From positions 56,251 to 120,250 of the forward strand of contig ONPU01000014.1 in the NCBI GenBank assembly GCA_900319795.1: a stretch of DNA of 64,000 nucleotides. Reading direction: 5' to 3'. Below, piece after piece: positions 16,315-24,724 of this stretch (position 1 is its first letter; the number at the start of each line of letters is the position of its first letter). The translations under genes and the position numbers were made by a program. Below the pieces are notes generated by a model, which saw nothing but the letters and a program-made list of their open reading frames with translations, was not told where the DNA came from and searched no databases. Source of the stretch: an uncultured Eubacteriales bacterium. GTDB taxonomy: Bacteria; Bacillota; Clostridia; Lachnospirales; Lachnospiraceae.

Positions 16315-18758
16315 GTTTCCTGATCCTATGGACGTTGCATATTTGCTTCTGCCTCAATACGGAGACCCAGGCGATCAACGATCCCCGGATCAAAGGAATG
16401 TGGGACGGATGGAACTACGTGTTCGTAATCCTTCTCCTTGTCTGGCTCGGACGTTTCGGGAGGCTGAAGATCCGGGAACTGATCTTCACCGCTGTCATGG
16501 CTGCGCTCATCGTGCCGGTCATGAGGGAGAGCGGAAAAGAGCTGGATATGGCGATCTTTTTCCTCCTGACCATCTGCGCGTTCCGGATCCCGGAAGACCG
16601 CCTTCTGAAAACGCATCTTATGGCGGTTTTTCTGATTACGGCGCTGACACTTATACTCTATGCATGCGGCATTTACACCTATGAGTATGTAGGTCGCAGC
16701 GGCACCGCGAGCGGAGTAAGGAGACTGTATCTGGGCTTTAACTACACGACTACTTTGCCGAATCATTTTTTCCATGCGGTGCTTATGTGGTATATGATAA
16801 AGCCCCGCAAAATCCGGCTTCCAGAGACAGCCGTGATCCTTGCAGTCAATCAGCTGCTTTTCGTGCTGACGGATACGAAGGCAGTATGGGCGATGATGAT
16901 TCTCTTCGTGGCTTTGATGTGGCTCATCCGCGTGGTACCGGGCATCTGCCGCACGTTTCTTGCGAGAGGCCTTTCCGTCTGGTTTATGACGGGGCTTGCG
17001 CTTCTGATGGTTTTTCTGTCGCTTAACGCGGCATCCTGGCCCGCAATCGACCGGATTTTGAACGACCGCTTAAGCCATGCTTCTACAGCTTTTGAACTCT
17101 ACGGGATCCGCCTTTTCGGCTCGCCCGTGGAGTGGGTTACCGGACGCTACGGGATTGAGAGACTGACGCACGACTATTTCTTCGTGGATTCCTCTTATTC
17201 GAATGTGCTGGTCTCTTTCGGCGTCATCATGTTCGTCTATCTTCTGGCAGGGTTTGCATTTTACGGAAAATGTAAATGGGAAGAGCAGAACTACAGCGCC
17301 TGCATCGCGCTTCTTTTACTGGGAATCCATTCCTTTACCGATCCCCAGCTGTTTAATCTTCGTTATAACCCACTGATCGTGCTTTTAGGTGTATACTGGG
17401 TAAGAGGATGCCGTATACGGAAAGGATACAGTGTAATGAGTAAGGACCAGGTACCGACGGAAAGAGAGATCTCTTTTGGCTTGCTGATGCTTCGAATCGC
17501 GAGAAGATGGAAAATGATTCTTCTTGCGGGCCTTCTTGCGGCGATCGTCTGCGGAGGCGTAAAGGCGTATTCCGTTTCCCGTAAAGCCGGAAATGTAAGC
17601 GGAAGCGAATCTGATGAAAAACTCAGTGCCTATCAGAAGAAAAAGGACGCGCTCGATCATGAGATCGCTTCTTTGGAGCAGGACATTCTGGAAAAACAGG
17701 AGTACCTGGATCAGTCCATCTACGCGAACCTGAACGGGTATGATCTTTATGAGGGAAGCGAAGCTCTGTACATCAGCAGCCCGGACGCAGCAGCGTCGGA
17801 TCAGCTGGCTTCTTTCTACCTGAATACACTCTCCGGAGGCATAGACTGGAGCGGCTTCAGGGAATTCGGGGACGTACGGGATACCTACCTGAATGAACTG
17901 CTGTTCGCGGAAAAGGAAGGCAGTACCGTCCGCTACTCGGTCCTCTACAGCGATGAACAGGGGGCGGCTGCGCTGCTCGACTATGTAACAGAACAGCTTT
18001 CCGCAGCTTTCGGGGAAGCCGAGCAGAGTTTCGGAACACATAAAGCGGAATTCCTGGGCAGGAAAGTAACCGGAAATGTGAAGGCCGATTACGAAGACAG
18101 GCCTTACACACGCGTATACGATATTCAGGAACTCAACATGACCGTGAAGGCCTTGCAGGCAATGCGGGAAGACCTGAAGAAACCTGCCTCCGCGCCTTCA
18201 CGAAGCTCCGCTTTGAAAGCAGCTGTTAAAAATGCAGTCGCTGCATTTATCCTCGCCGCGGTTCTCATTTCAATCCTGATCGGAATCCGTCTGATCGCGA
18301 AAGGCGTTTTTCTGGCTCCTTCGGATCCGGTCCGCACGTTCGGAATTCCGCTTCTTGCGGTGGTCAATACCGGCAGCGGCGACGCGGTACAGAAGAAACT
18401 TGAGAATCTCGACCCGGATGTTAAAGCGTTTGCCGGGTCCAAGGATCCATACGGACCGACGGCCGAACTGATCGCGTGCTGTGCCGCGGAGAAAAAGCCC
18501 GTGGCGCTGATCGGGGACGTTTCGGAGGAACGGTTCGCGGCCGCTGCGGAAAATCTGGAGCGGGCGGATAACAGAATCCGGTGCCGGATTCTTCAGAACG
18601 CGAATGCAGATCCGGCACATCTGCAGGATCTGCGTTCGTGCTGCGCGGCGGTTCTTTTGGCTGAGACGGAGAAGAGCGGAGTGCGGAGCTGCGGGGCGGA
18701 CATTCAGGCGGCATCCCTTCGGGATGTGCCGGTGATCGGCTGCATTGTATATAATTAA
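16311..18758 (+). CDS. Fused Wzy-like polymerase and Wzz-like chain-length regulator
   Basis: This 815-residue protein has two parts. Residues 1-370 hold about ten membrane helices with a Wzy/O-antigen-ligase character (long loop at 240-290 with a VDSSYSNVLVSFG segment). Residues 376-815 are laid out as a polysaccharide co-polymerase: first helix at about 400-418 (MILLAGLLAAIVCGGV), coiled coil at 435-475, second helix at about 645-665, then a cytoplasmic alpha/beta tail resembling a tyrosine kinase without a P-loop. An in-frame ATG at 17436 with AAAGGA nine bases upstream begins MSKDQVPTERE, so the second part may also be made alone. It should polymerise surface-polysaccharide repeats and set their length. 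Confidence 0.72.
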   Translation: MSFLILWTLHICFCLNTETQAINDPRIKGMWDGWNYVFVILLLVWLGRFGRLKIRELIFTAVMAALIVPVMRESGKELDMAIFFLLTICAFRIPEDRLLKTHLMAVFLITALTLILYACGIYTYEYVGRSGTASGVRRLYLGFNYTTTLPNHFFHAVLMWYMIKPRKIRLPETAVILAVNQLLFVLTDTKAVWAMMILFVALMWLIRVVPGICRTFLARGLSVWFMTGLALLMVFLSLNAASWPAIDRILNDRLSHASTAFELYGIRLFGSPVEWVTGRYGIERLTHDYFFVDSSYSNVLVSFGVIMFVYLLAGFAFYGKCKWEEQNYSACIALLLLGIHSFTDPQLFNLRYNPLIVLLGVYWVRGCRIRKGYSVMSKDQVPTEREISFGLLMLRIARRWKMILLAGLLAAIVCGGVKAYSVSRKAGNVSGSESDEKLSAYQKKKDALDHEIASLEQDILEKQEYLDQSIYANLNGYDLYEGSEALYISSPDAAASDQLASFYLNTLSGGIDWSGFREFGDVRDTYLNELLFAEKEGSTVRYSVLYSDEQGAAALLDYVTEQLSAAFGEAEQSFGTHKAEFLGRKVTGNVKADYEDRPYTRVYDIQELNMTVKALQAMREDLKKPASAPSRSSALKAAVKNAVAAFILAAVLISILIGIRLIAKGVFLAPSDPVRTFGIPLLAVVNTGSGDAVQKKLENLDPDVKAFAGSKDPYGPTAELIACCAAEKKPVALIGDVSEERFAAAAENLERADNRIRCRILQNANADPAHLQDLRSCCAAVLLAETEKSGVRSCGADIQAASLRDVPVIGCIVYN

Positions 18759-18820
18759 GGCGGATATGTCAGAATTGTTTTATATCTGAAGTCAGACTTT
18801 TTGCTTCATGTGATTGTGAT

Positions 18821-18989
18821 GTCAAAAGTACCACTGAAGATCATTGTATAAACAATTCAGACATCTGCACAAGTGATTAGTACTTCTTAGCTCGTCAGAA
18901 ATTGTGTTGTTCGAAAAAATCAGCACTGTCTGAGCGAAGCGAGTTTGCGATATTGTTTATACAATGATCTCAGAGTATACTTTTGGTGG
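18821..18989. repeat. Intergenic inverted-repeat element, copy 1
   Basis: This element of about 170 bp is bounded by a perfect 18-bp inverted repeat (18839-18856 with 18952-18969) that extends imperfectly outward (CAAAAGTA against its complement at 18979-18986). A second pairing, TCAGACA (18857-18863) with TGTCTGA (18927-18933), nests inside. The central 50 bases are identical to a second copy at 37441-37610. It lies between the Wzy-Wzz gene and a glycosyltransferase gene. No protein is encoded. It could be a MITE-like element or a structured RNA; the two copies differ in the stem only by paired changes. Confidence 0.85.
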
Positions 18990-19014
18990 CTCAGCATGTG
19001 AGAAACGAGGGACG

Positions 19015-19851
19015 ATGAACGGGAAGAAGAAAATAATCGCAGTAGCGGCGCATAAGGAATACCGGATGCCGTCGGATCCGATCTACCGCCCGGTCTTTGT
19101 CGGCGCGGCTCTCAATCCCGACGGCGCTTCCAAAATGGCCGAAAAGGGTTGGGACAGGGATGACCTGGGAGATCAGATATCCGAAAAGAACCCCGGTTAC
19201 TGCGAACTGACGGCACTATACAGAGTCTGGAAAAACACGGACGCGGATTACATCGGCCTCGTTCACTACCGCAGACACTTCACGGCGGAGAGAAAGAGAA
19301 AAGCGTCTTTTGAGGCCGTGCTTTCAGACGCGGAACTTACTGAGATCCTGAAAGACGCGGACCTGATCGTGCCGGACAAAAGACATTATATGATCGAGAC
19401 GCTCTATTCCCATTACGCGATGACGCATTACGCGAGACATCTCGACCTTACAAGAGCCGAAATCCGGAAGACATGCCCGGACTATCTGCCTTCCTTTGAC
19501 GCCGCGGTAAAACAGAGATCTGGATACATGTTCAATATGATCATCGCGAGAAGGGACCTCCTGGACGCTTACCTGTCATGGCTGTTTCCTCTGCTTGCGG
19601 GCCTTGAGCGGGACCTCAAGGACGACAGTGAGACCGAGGGGCTGTCCGCTTACCAGGGGAGGCTGTACGGGAGAGTGAGCGAAATCCTTCTCAATGTCTG
19701 GATTGACTACGCGGTCCGGAATTCGATTGTAGACCGGAACCGGATTCGCGAGCTGCCGTACATGAATATGGAAGGCACAAACTGGACCCGTAAGATCTTC
19801 GCGTTTTTACGGGCAAAACTGTTCAGAAAGAAATATACCGGGAGTTTCTGA
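19015..19851 (+). CDS. DUF4422 family glycosyltransferase
   Basis: This protein of about 278 residues belongs to the DUF4422 family of capsule and exopolysaccharide glycosyltransferases. Typical segments are AVAAHKEYRMPSDPIY, NPGYCELTALYRVWKN, YIGLVHYRRHF and DLIVPDKRHY. The start at 19015 follows CGAGGGACG. The frame is open further upstream into the repeat element, but those codons are not conserved family sequence. It is the first of a run of surface-polymer genes and would add one sugar in the cytosol. The donor and acceptor are not predictable. Confidence 0.85.
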   Translation: MNGKKKIIAVAAHKEYRMPSDPIYRPVFVGAALNPDGASKMAEKGWDRDDLGDQISEKNPGYCELTALYRVWKNTDADYIGLVHYRRHFTAERKRKASFEAVLSDAELTEILKDADLIVPDKRHYMIETLYSHYAMTHYARHLDLTRAEIRKTCPDYLPSFDAAVKQRSGYMFNMIIARRDLLDAYLSWLFPLLAGLERDLKDDSETEGLSAYQGRLYGRVSEILLNVWIDYAVRNSIVDRNRIRELPYMNMEGTNWTRKIFAFLRAKLFRKKYTGSF

Positions 19852-19887
19852 CTTTCAGAAACAAGTGTATAAACGGAGAGGAAACAT

Positions 19888-20793
19888 ATGAATCTGTCCA
19901 CGGGAACGATGTTCAAAAATCTGAATACTTCGGGAGAGGATTTTATCCATCTGGAAGGGGAACTGCTCCGCAGGGTGCAGCTCACTCTGGCTTCCATGAT
20001 GGACGACGTGGCATATGTATGTGACAAATCGGGGATCACCTGGCTTCTCAGCGGAGGAAGCGTCCTCGGCGCAGTGCGTCACGGCGGGTTTATTCCGTGG
20101 GATGACGATATGGACATCTTCCTTTGCGGAAAGGACCGCAGGAAGTTCTACCGCGCGATGCGAAAGGAGTTCGGCGACAGATACGCCATACAGACGGAAC
20201 GGACGCCGGGCTACGGCCTTACCGTGAGCCGTGTACGTCTTCGGGACAGTATCTTCAGGGTGAACTTCGATACGGAAGCGGAAGAATGCGGGTTCTTTAT
20301 CGACATTTTCTGGATTGAAAATGTTCCTGACAGCAAGGCGCTGCGTTCCATCCACGGCTTTTGCTGTCTTGCGTCGGGCCTTCTGCTTTCCTGCAGAACA
20401 TTTTTCAAAAACCGTGAAACCATGAAGAAGATCATGAAGGACAACCCGCAGGTCCGCAGGACGTTCCGGACCAAAATGGCGATCGGATCCCTCATCAGCT
20501 GGATTCCGCTCGAAAAGCTCTGCATTTTTACCCAGTCGGTTTACGGGGCTTCGAGAAATGAGCGCTCCGCCTTTGTGACCGTTCCCTGCGGCAGGCTTCA
20601 CTATTTTAAGGAGATGCTGCCAAGAGAGGTGATGTTCCCTCCCGTAAAAATGGAATTCGAAGGCCGTATGTGGAATGTTCCCCATGATACGGACGCCTAT
20701 CTGAAGAACCTTTACGGAGATTATATGACGGTGCCTCCGGAATCGGAGCGCGAAACGCACGCGCTTTTAGAGCTGAAGTTTCCGGAGGAATAA
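19888..20793 (+). CDS. LicD family phosphotransferase
   Basis: This 301-residue protein has the LicD/nucleotidyltransferase-fold signature WLLSGGSVLGAVRHGGFIPWDDDMD (residues about 50-74), in which the two Asp residues of DDDMD bind metal. LicD proteins transfer phosphocholine or other CDP-activated polyol phosphates onto surface sugars. The CDP-polyol synthase-like gene directly downstream fits a donor-supply role. AGGAAAC before ATG is a fair ribosome site. A second LicD homologue is encoded at 23671 on the other strand. Confidence 0.88.
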   Translation: MNLSTGTMFKNLNTSGEDFIHLEGELLRRVQLTLASMMDDVAYVCDKSGITWLLSGGSVLGAVRHGGFIPWDDDMDIFLCGKDRRKFYRAMRKEFGDRYAIQTERTPGYGLTVSRVRLRDSIFRVNFDTEAEECGFFIDIFWIENVPDSKALRSIHGFCCLASGLLLSCRTFFKNRETMKKIMKDNPQVRRTFRTKMAIGSLISWIPLEKLCIFTQSVYGASRNERSAFVTVPCGRLHYFKEMLPREVMFPPVKMEFEGRMWNVPHDTDAYLKNLYGDYMTVPPESERETHALLELKFPEE

Positions 20794-20871
20794 TGAAAAC
20801 GCGATGCCTGTATCCGTGGATGAGGCAGGCTGGTGACAGAATACAAGATCAGAACAGAAAGGAAAGAGAAC

Positions 20872-21585
20872 ATGATTGCAGCACTTTTAACAGCGGCCGG
20901 ATCCGGGAGCCGAATGGGACAGGATATTCCGAAACAGTTTATGCACGTGGAAAATAAACCGCTGATTATTCATACAATGGAAGCGTTCCAGAGACATCCT
21001 TCCATCGACGCGATTATCGTGGTGACCCTTCCGGCATGGACGGAAGTCCTGAAGGCTTACGCGAAACAGTTCGGCATCACAAAACTCAGATGGGTCGTAC
21101 CGGGCGGAGAGACGGGACAGGAGTCGATCCGGAACGGTCTGATGGCTTTGAAAGAAGAGCTTTCGCCGGACGATATCGTGATGGTTCATGACGGAAACCG
21201 CTGCCTCGTATCCGATGAGATCATCTCCAACAGTCTCGCGGTCTATTACAAGCACGGAAGCGCGGTGGCCGCGATCCCCTGCGTGGAAGCGGTATTCCGG
21301 AGCGCGGACGGAGGGGAGTCCTCAACGGATTCCATTCCCAGAGAACAGCTGTGGAGGACCCAGACACCACATACCTACAGCCTCGGCAAGCTGCTGTGGG
21401 CTCACGAGGAAGCCGAAAAGAGAGGCATTAAAAGCTCTGCTGCTTCCTGTGCTCTCATGCAGAGCCTTGGAGAAACAGTCTATTTTTCAAAAGGATCCGA
21501 GGAAAATCTGAAGATTACGACGGTTGACGACCTGATGATTTTCAAAGCCCTTTTGCACACGAAAAAAGACGGTTGGCTGAAATAA
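20872..21585 (+). CDS. IspD/TarI-like cytidylyltransferase
   Basis: This protein of about 237 residues uses CTP to activate a polyol phosphate. The CTP-binding loop ALLTAAGSGSRMGQDIPKQF and the TVDDLMIFKAL tail are family-typical. The usual HDxxRP motif is changed to HDGNRC. IspD makes CDP-methylerythritol; the close relative TarI makes CDP-ribitol. Location between licD and an SDR gene in a surface-polymer locus favours a CDP-polyol donor for LicD rather than the housekeeping MEP step, although ispG lies 11 kb away. The ATG at 20872 has GAAAGGAAAGAG upstream. Confidence 0.82.
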   Translation: MIAALLTAAGSGSRMGQDIPKQFMHVENKPLIIHTMEAFQRHPSIDAIIVVTLPAWTEVLKAYAKQFGITKLRWVVPGGETGQESIRNGLMALKEELSPDDIVMVHDGNRCLVSDEIISNSLAVYYKHGSAVAAIPCVEAVFRSADGGESSTDSIPREQLWRTQTPHTYSLGKLLWAHEEAEKRGIKSSAASCALMQSLGETVYFSKGSEENLKITTVDDLMIFKALLHTKKDGWLK

Positions 21586-21597
21586 ATGGAGGGTTCT

Positions 21598-22656
21598 ATG
21601 CTTTATACGGATGAATATCTGGAGGATCTCATAAAAGCGGTCGGTCAGACGGCAGGAATTGAAGAGCTGAACGGCAGGACCGTGTTCATCACGGGAGCGA
21701 CGGGAATGCTTTGCTCCGGCGTGGCGGACGCACTTCTGGAAATGAATAGAAGAGGGCTTCTGGATACAAAGCTTATTCTTGCAGGAAGAAACAGGGAACG
21801 CCTCTGCGAGCGCTTCGGCGCTTTTCAGGAGGGAAAAGACTTTCAGTTTTTCGAATATGACGCCGCGAATCCCGTGAGCCTTTCGTTTCAGGCGGACTAT
21901 GTGATCCACGGCGCGTCCAACGCGCATCCCGCGAAGATCATCAGCGAACCTGTGGAAACAATGCTCTCCAATCTGAACGGGCTTGCGGCCCTTCTTTGCG
22001 CCGCCTCGAACTGCGGCGCCAAAAGGCTTCTTTATGTCTCATCCAGTGAAGTATACGGAAATATCGGCGAAAGAAGGCCCATGAAGGAAGACGACTACGG
22101 ATTTGTGGATATTCTGAATCCGCGGGCATGCTATCCTTCCGCGAAAAGGGCTGCCGAAACGTTCTGCATTTCCTGGATGAAGGAATACGGGCTGGAATCC
22201 GTGATCGTGCGGCCCGGCCACATTTACGGGCCGACAGTCAGGAGAGAGGACAGCAGGGCTTCGGCCGCATTCTCATGGAACGCGGCGGACGGCGAACCGA
22301 TCGTCATGAAGAGCGCCGGGCTGCAGCTGAGATCCTATACCTACGTCGCGGACTGCGCGTCCGCGCTTTTGACCGTGCTTCTGAAAGGAGCAGCCGGAGA
22401 GGCATACAATATTTCGAACCCGGATTCGATTGCTTCCATTCGCGAAATCGCGGATGCGCTTGCTGCTGCCGGTCAGACAGAAGTGGTTTATGAAAATCCT
22501 TCCGACGCGGAAAAAAGCAGTTTCAATCTGATGTCGAATTCGGCTCTCAATTCCGATAAACTCTGCGCACTCGGATGGAAGGGCCTCTTTTCTTTGGAAG
22601 AAGGATGCCGGCGCACGATTCAGGTTCTGAAGGCGCGAATCAGGGAAGGAGAATAA
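21598..22656 (+). CDS. NAD-dependent epimerase/dehydratase (extended SDR)
   Basis: This 352-residue extended SDR has the nucleotide-binding TGATGMLCSGV loop, the catalytic serine in VSSSEVYG and the YPSAK Tyr-Lys pair. It would modify a nucleotide-linked sugar or polyol. The ATG at 21598 follows GGAGGGTTCT; an ATG four codons earlier overlaps that site. It starts 12 bases after the cytidylyltransferase gene, a pairing that resembles tarI-tarJ layouts, although TarJ itself is an alcohol dehydrogenase of a different fold. The exact reaction is unknown. Confidence 0.85.
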   Translation: MLYTDEYLEDLIKAVGQTAGIEELNGRTVFITGATGMLCSGVADALLEMNRRGLLDTKLILAGRNRERLCERFGAFQEGKDFQFFEYDAANPVSLSFQADYVIHGASNAHPAKIISEPVETMLSNLNGLAALLCAASNCGAKRLLYVSSSEVYGNIGERRPMKEDDYGFVDILNPRACYPSAKRAAETFCISWMKEYGLESVIVRPGHIYGPTVRREDSRASAAFSWNAADGEPIVMKSAGLQLRSYTYVADCASALLTVLLKGAAGEAYNISNPDSIASIREIADALAAAGQTEVVYENPSDAEKSSFNLMSNSALNSDKLCALGWKGLFSLEEGCRRTIQVLKARIREGE

Positions 22657-22686
22657 GGAGGCGACAGCGTTTCCTGTGAAAGAGTG

Positions 22687-23667
22687 ATGAGTGATAAGAT
22701 CCTGACCATTTCTGTAGCAGCCTATAATATGGAGCTGTATATAAGGGAACTTCTTGATTCCGTGACATCCATTCCTTCAGCGGATGCCGTGGAGCTCTTC
22801 GTATGCGATGACGGAGGGACTGACGGGACACTGGAGATTGCCCGAGAATATGCGGATCGTTATCCGGGAACAGTGATTCCCCTTCATAAAGAAAACGGCG
22901 GATACGGTTCGGTGCTGAATATGACGGTTCCCATGGCTTCCGGCGTTTATTTTAAGACTCTGGACGGGGACGACCTGATGGATCCGGAAGGACTCGAAAA
23001 GCTCGTCTCATTTCTTAAGGACTGCGCGGCGGACTGGGTGCTGACCAAAGCGGAGAAATTTTACGAAGACGGGAAACGGGTTCCTTCTCCTTCGAAGTGG
23101 ACAGGCCTTGAAGGCACCATGCCGATCGAGGAGACCGGGGACGAACACATCGGGTTCTGGCATATCAACAGCTGTTTCAGGACTAAGATGCTGAAAGCAG
23201 CATTTCGTCCGCTTCCGGAGCACACGCTCTACACGGATCTGCTTTACATGGCGTGGCCGATGCCCTATGTAAAAACAGTCGCCTTCCTTCCTGAGACCGT
23301 CTATCTGTACCGTGCCGGCCGGCCCGGGCAGAGTATGGATCTTGGCTCGAAGAGAAAGCATTTTGAGGAACAGATCCGGGTAGTGAAGAGCGTTATGCGC
23401 TATTACAATGAAAAAAACGGCCCGAGCCTTTCTTCGATGGCCCGTGACCGTTTCTATTTCAGTTACAAATGGCTGGTTCTGGTTCTCCTTATTCTGCCCC
23501 CTTCTTTTTCAAACTGGAAGAGGATTATTGAAAATGAGGCGTACGCGAGAAAGTACATGCGCGGATTCTACGATATGGGCGGCCGTGAGAGCTCTCAGAT
23601 CCGTCTCCTTCGAAGAACGGCGTACCTGGCATACTGGCCGCTCGCTCTCTATTACCGGAGATTTTGA
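22687..23667 (+). CDS. Family 2 glycosyltransferase
   Basis: This 326-residue GT-A enzyme has the N-terminal TISVAAYNMELYIRELLDSV, the nucleotide-binding ELFVCDDGGTDGT and the metal-binding KTLDGDDLMDP. Hydrophobic residues near 255-272 (KWLVLVLLILPP) may attach it to the membrane. It is the last + strand gene of the locus; its stop lies 3 bases before the stop of the convergent licD gene. The sugar is unknown. Confidence 0.88.
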   Translation: MSDKILTISVAAYNMELYIRELLDSVTSIPSADAVELFVCDDGGTDGTLEIAREYADRYPGTVIPLHKENGGYGSVLNMTVPMASGVYFKTLDGDDLMDPEGLEKLVSFLKDCAADWVLTKAEKFYEDGKRVPSPSKWTGLEGTMPIEETGDEHIGFWHINSCFRTKMLKAAFRPLPEHTLYTDLLYMAWPMPYVKTVAFLPETVYLYRAGRPGQSMDLGSKRKHFEEQIRVVKSVMRYYNEKNGPSLSSMARDRFYFSYKWLVLVLLILPPSFSNWKRIIENEAYARKYMRGFYDMGGRESSQIRLLRRTAYLAYWPLALYYRRF

Positions 23668-23670
23668 AAA

Positions 23671-24468
23671 TCATTTTTCATATGCCGTAAAGCCGTGAAC
23701 GGATACCTGTTTCTCTTCAGGAGGCAGCTGCATATAGTTTCCGAACAGATGGGTCAGGTAGACATCGTAACCTGGCGGACAGGGCAGCATCAGATCCTCG
23801 AACGGGAGGAGAAGCGGATCCGGTTCCGCAAAAACCGCTTCTTTCAGGTTCCGCTCTTTGAACAGATGATCCGTTGTGCCGGTCACGCCCACGAAACGGC
23901 TGCTCCGGAACGGATACTTCATGCCGAGACGGTTGATCCGGACTGCGTAGGTGTTTGGGGATTTCCTGAAAAGGAGCATCAGAATCCGTTTCAGAACCAT
24001 ATATTTTTCACCACGCAGGAGTTTCTTGCGGGCGATGTTGTTCATGAAGCGAAGCAGCCAGAGACGGCGGGTATGGATCTTCGCGGCGAATTCATTTTCC
24101 GGATAACCGTCGATCGGAAAAATATCGATAAAGACTCCGAGATCGGGGTCTTTTACTTTTTTCCATTTGAGAAAGGTCTGTGTGTCATAAATCTGGGCAA
24201 AAGGAATGGCGGCTTCCGGATTGTTCCGGCATTCGGACAGACGATAGCGCTCATGACGGAATGTCTTCAGCATTTTTTCATAGTCCTCACGGGGCATCAT
24301 GATGTCGATGTCGTCATCCCACGGAATAAACCCCTGGTGCCTGACTGCGCCGATCAGCGTTCCGCCCGCAAGATACCAACGGAGATGTTCCTCTTTCGCA
24401 AAACGGTCAAAAGCCCGCAGAATCGCGAGCTCGAGGTTCTGAATTTCTTTTGTTGTGAGTTTTTTCAT
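23671..24468 (-). CDS. LicD family phosphotransferase (second copy)
   Basis: This 265-residue LicD protein starts MKKLTTKEIQNLEL, with AGGAAAGC just upstream on the - strand. Longer frames start before that site and are not preferred. The core is LRWYLAGGTLIGAVRHQGFIPWDDDIDIMMPR. It is a shorter, more typical LicD than the one at 19888. It faces the surface-polymer genes tail to tail and may decorate the same polymer. Confidence 0.9.
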   Translation of the reverse strand: MKKLTTKEIQNLELAILRAFDRFAKEEHLRWYLAGGTLIGAVRHQGFIPWDDDIDIMMPREDYEKMLKTFRHERYRLSECRNNPEAAIPFAQIYDTQTFLKWKKVKDPDLGVFIDIFPIDGYPENEFAAKIHTRRLWLLRFMNNIARKKLLRGEKYMVLKRILMLLFRKSPNTYAVRINRLGMKYPFRSSRFVGVTGTTDHLFKERNLKEAVFAEPDPLLLPFEDLMLPCPPGYDVYLTHLFGNYMQLPPEEKQVSVHGFTAYEK

Positions 24469-24596
24469 GCTTTCCTCCGAAGATGCTTTGAACTGTCGGC
24501 GCTCATGGAAAAAGTATAGCATCGGAACATAAAAATAGGAAGAACAGGCAAAAATGAATTTGGTCACAAAACGGATGAAAAAATTTAAAAATTTGC

Positions 24597-24625
24597 TTGC
24601 ATGTTACCAAATGCTCTAGTATACT
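24597..24625 (+). promoter_or_regulatory. Promoter for the secreted transglutaminase gene
   Basis: TTGCAT (24597-24602), 17 bases, TATACT (24620-24625), the same elements as the sortase promoter. A leader of about 90 bases follows. It contains short GC-rich blocks (GGATCCGGGGGC) but no riboswitch class I can identify. Confidence 0.65.
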
Positions 24626-24724
24626 AAACTTAAGAAAAACGGGAAATATGTAGGGACGAAAACGTTTGAGACTGACGCAATACATTTGGATCCGGGGGCT
24701 TGAATTAAAGAAAGCGGTGTGGTT

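Noticed and set aside
18964-19014. N-terminal extension of the DUF4422 glycosyltransferase
   Set aside because: It lies in the right arm of the repeat element, and the CGAGGGACG site points to ATG 19015.
20872-21585. Housekeeping ispD for the MEP pathway
   Set aside because: The altered HDGNRC motif and the licD/SDR neighbourhood favour a surface-polymer CDP-polyol synthase; not excluded, but not called as ispD.
24626-24724. c-di-GMP or other riboswitch before the transglutaminase gene
   Set aside because: I looked for GEMM-type conserved blocks and saw only short GC-rich words; no class could be supported.
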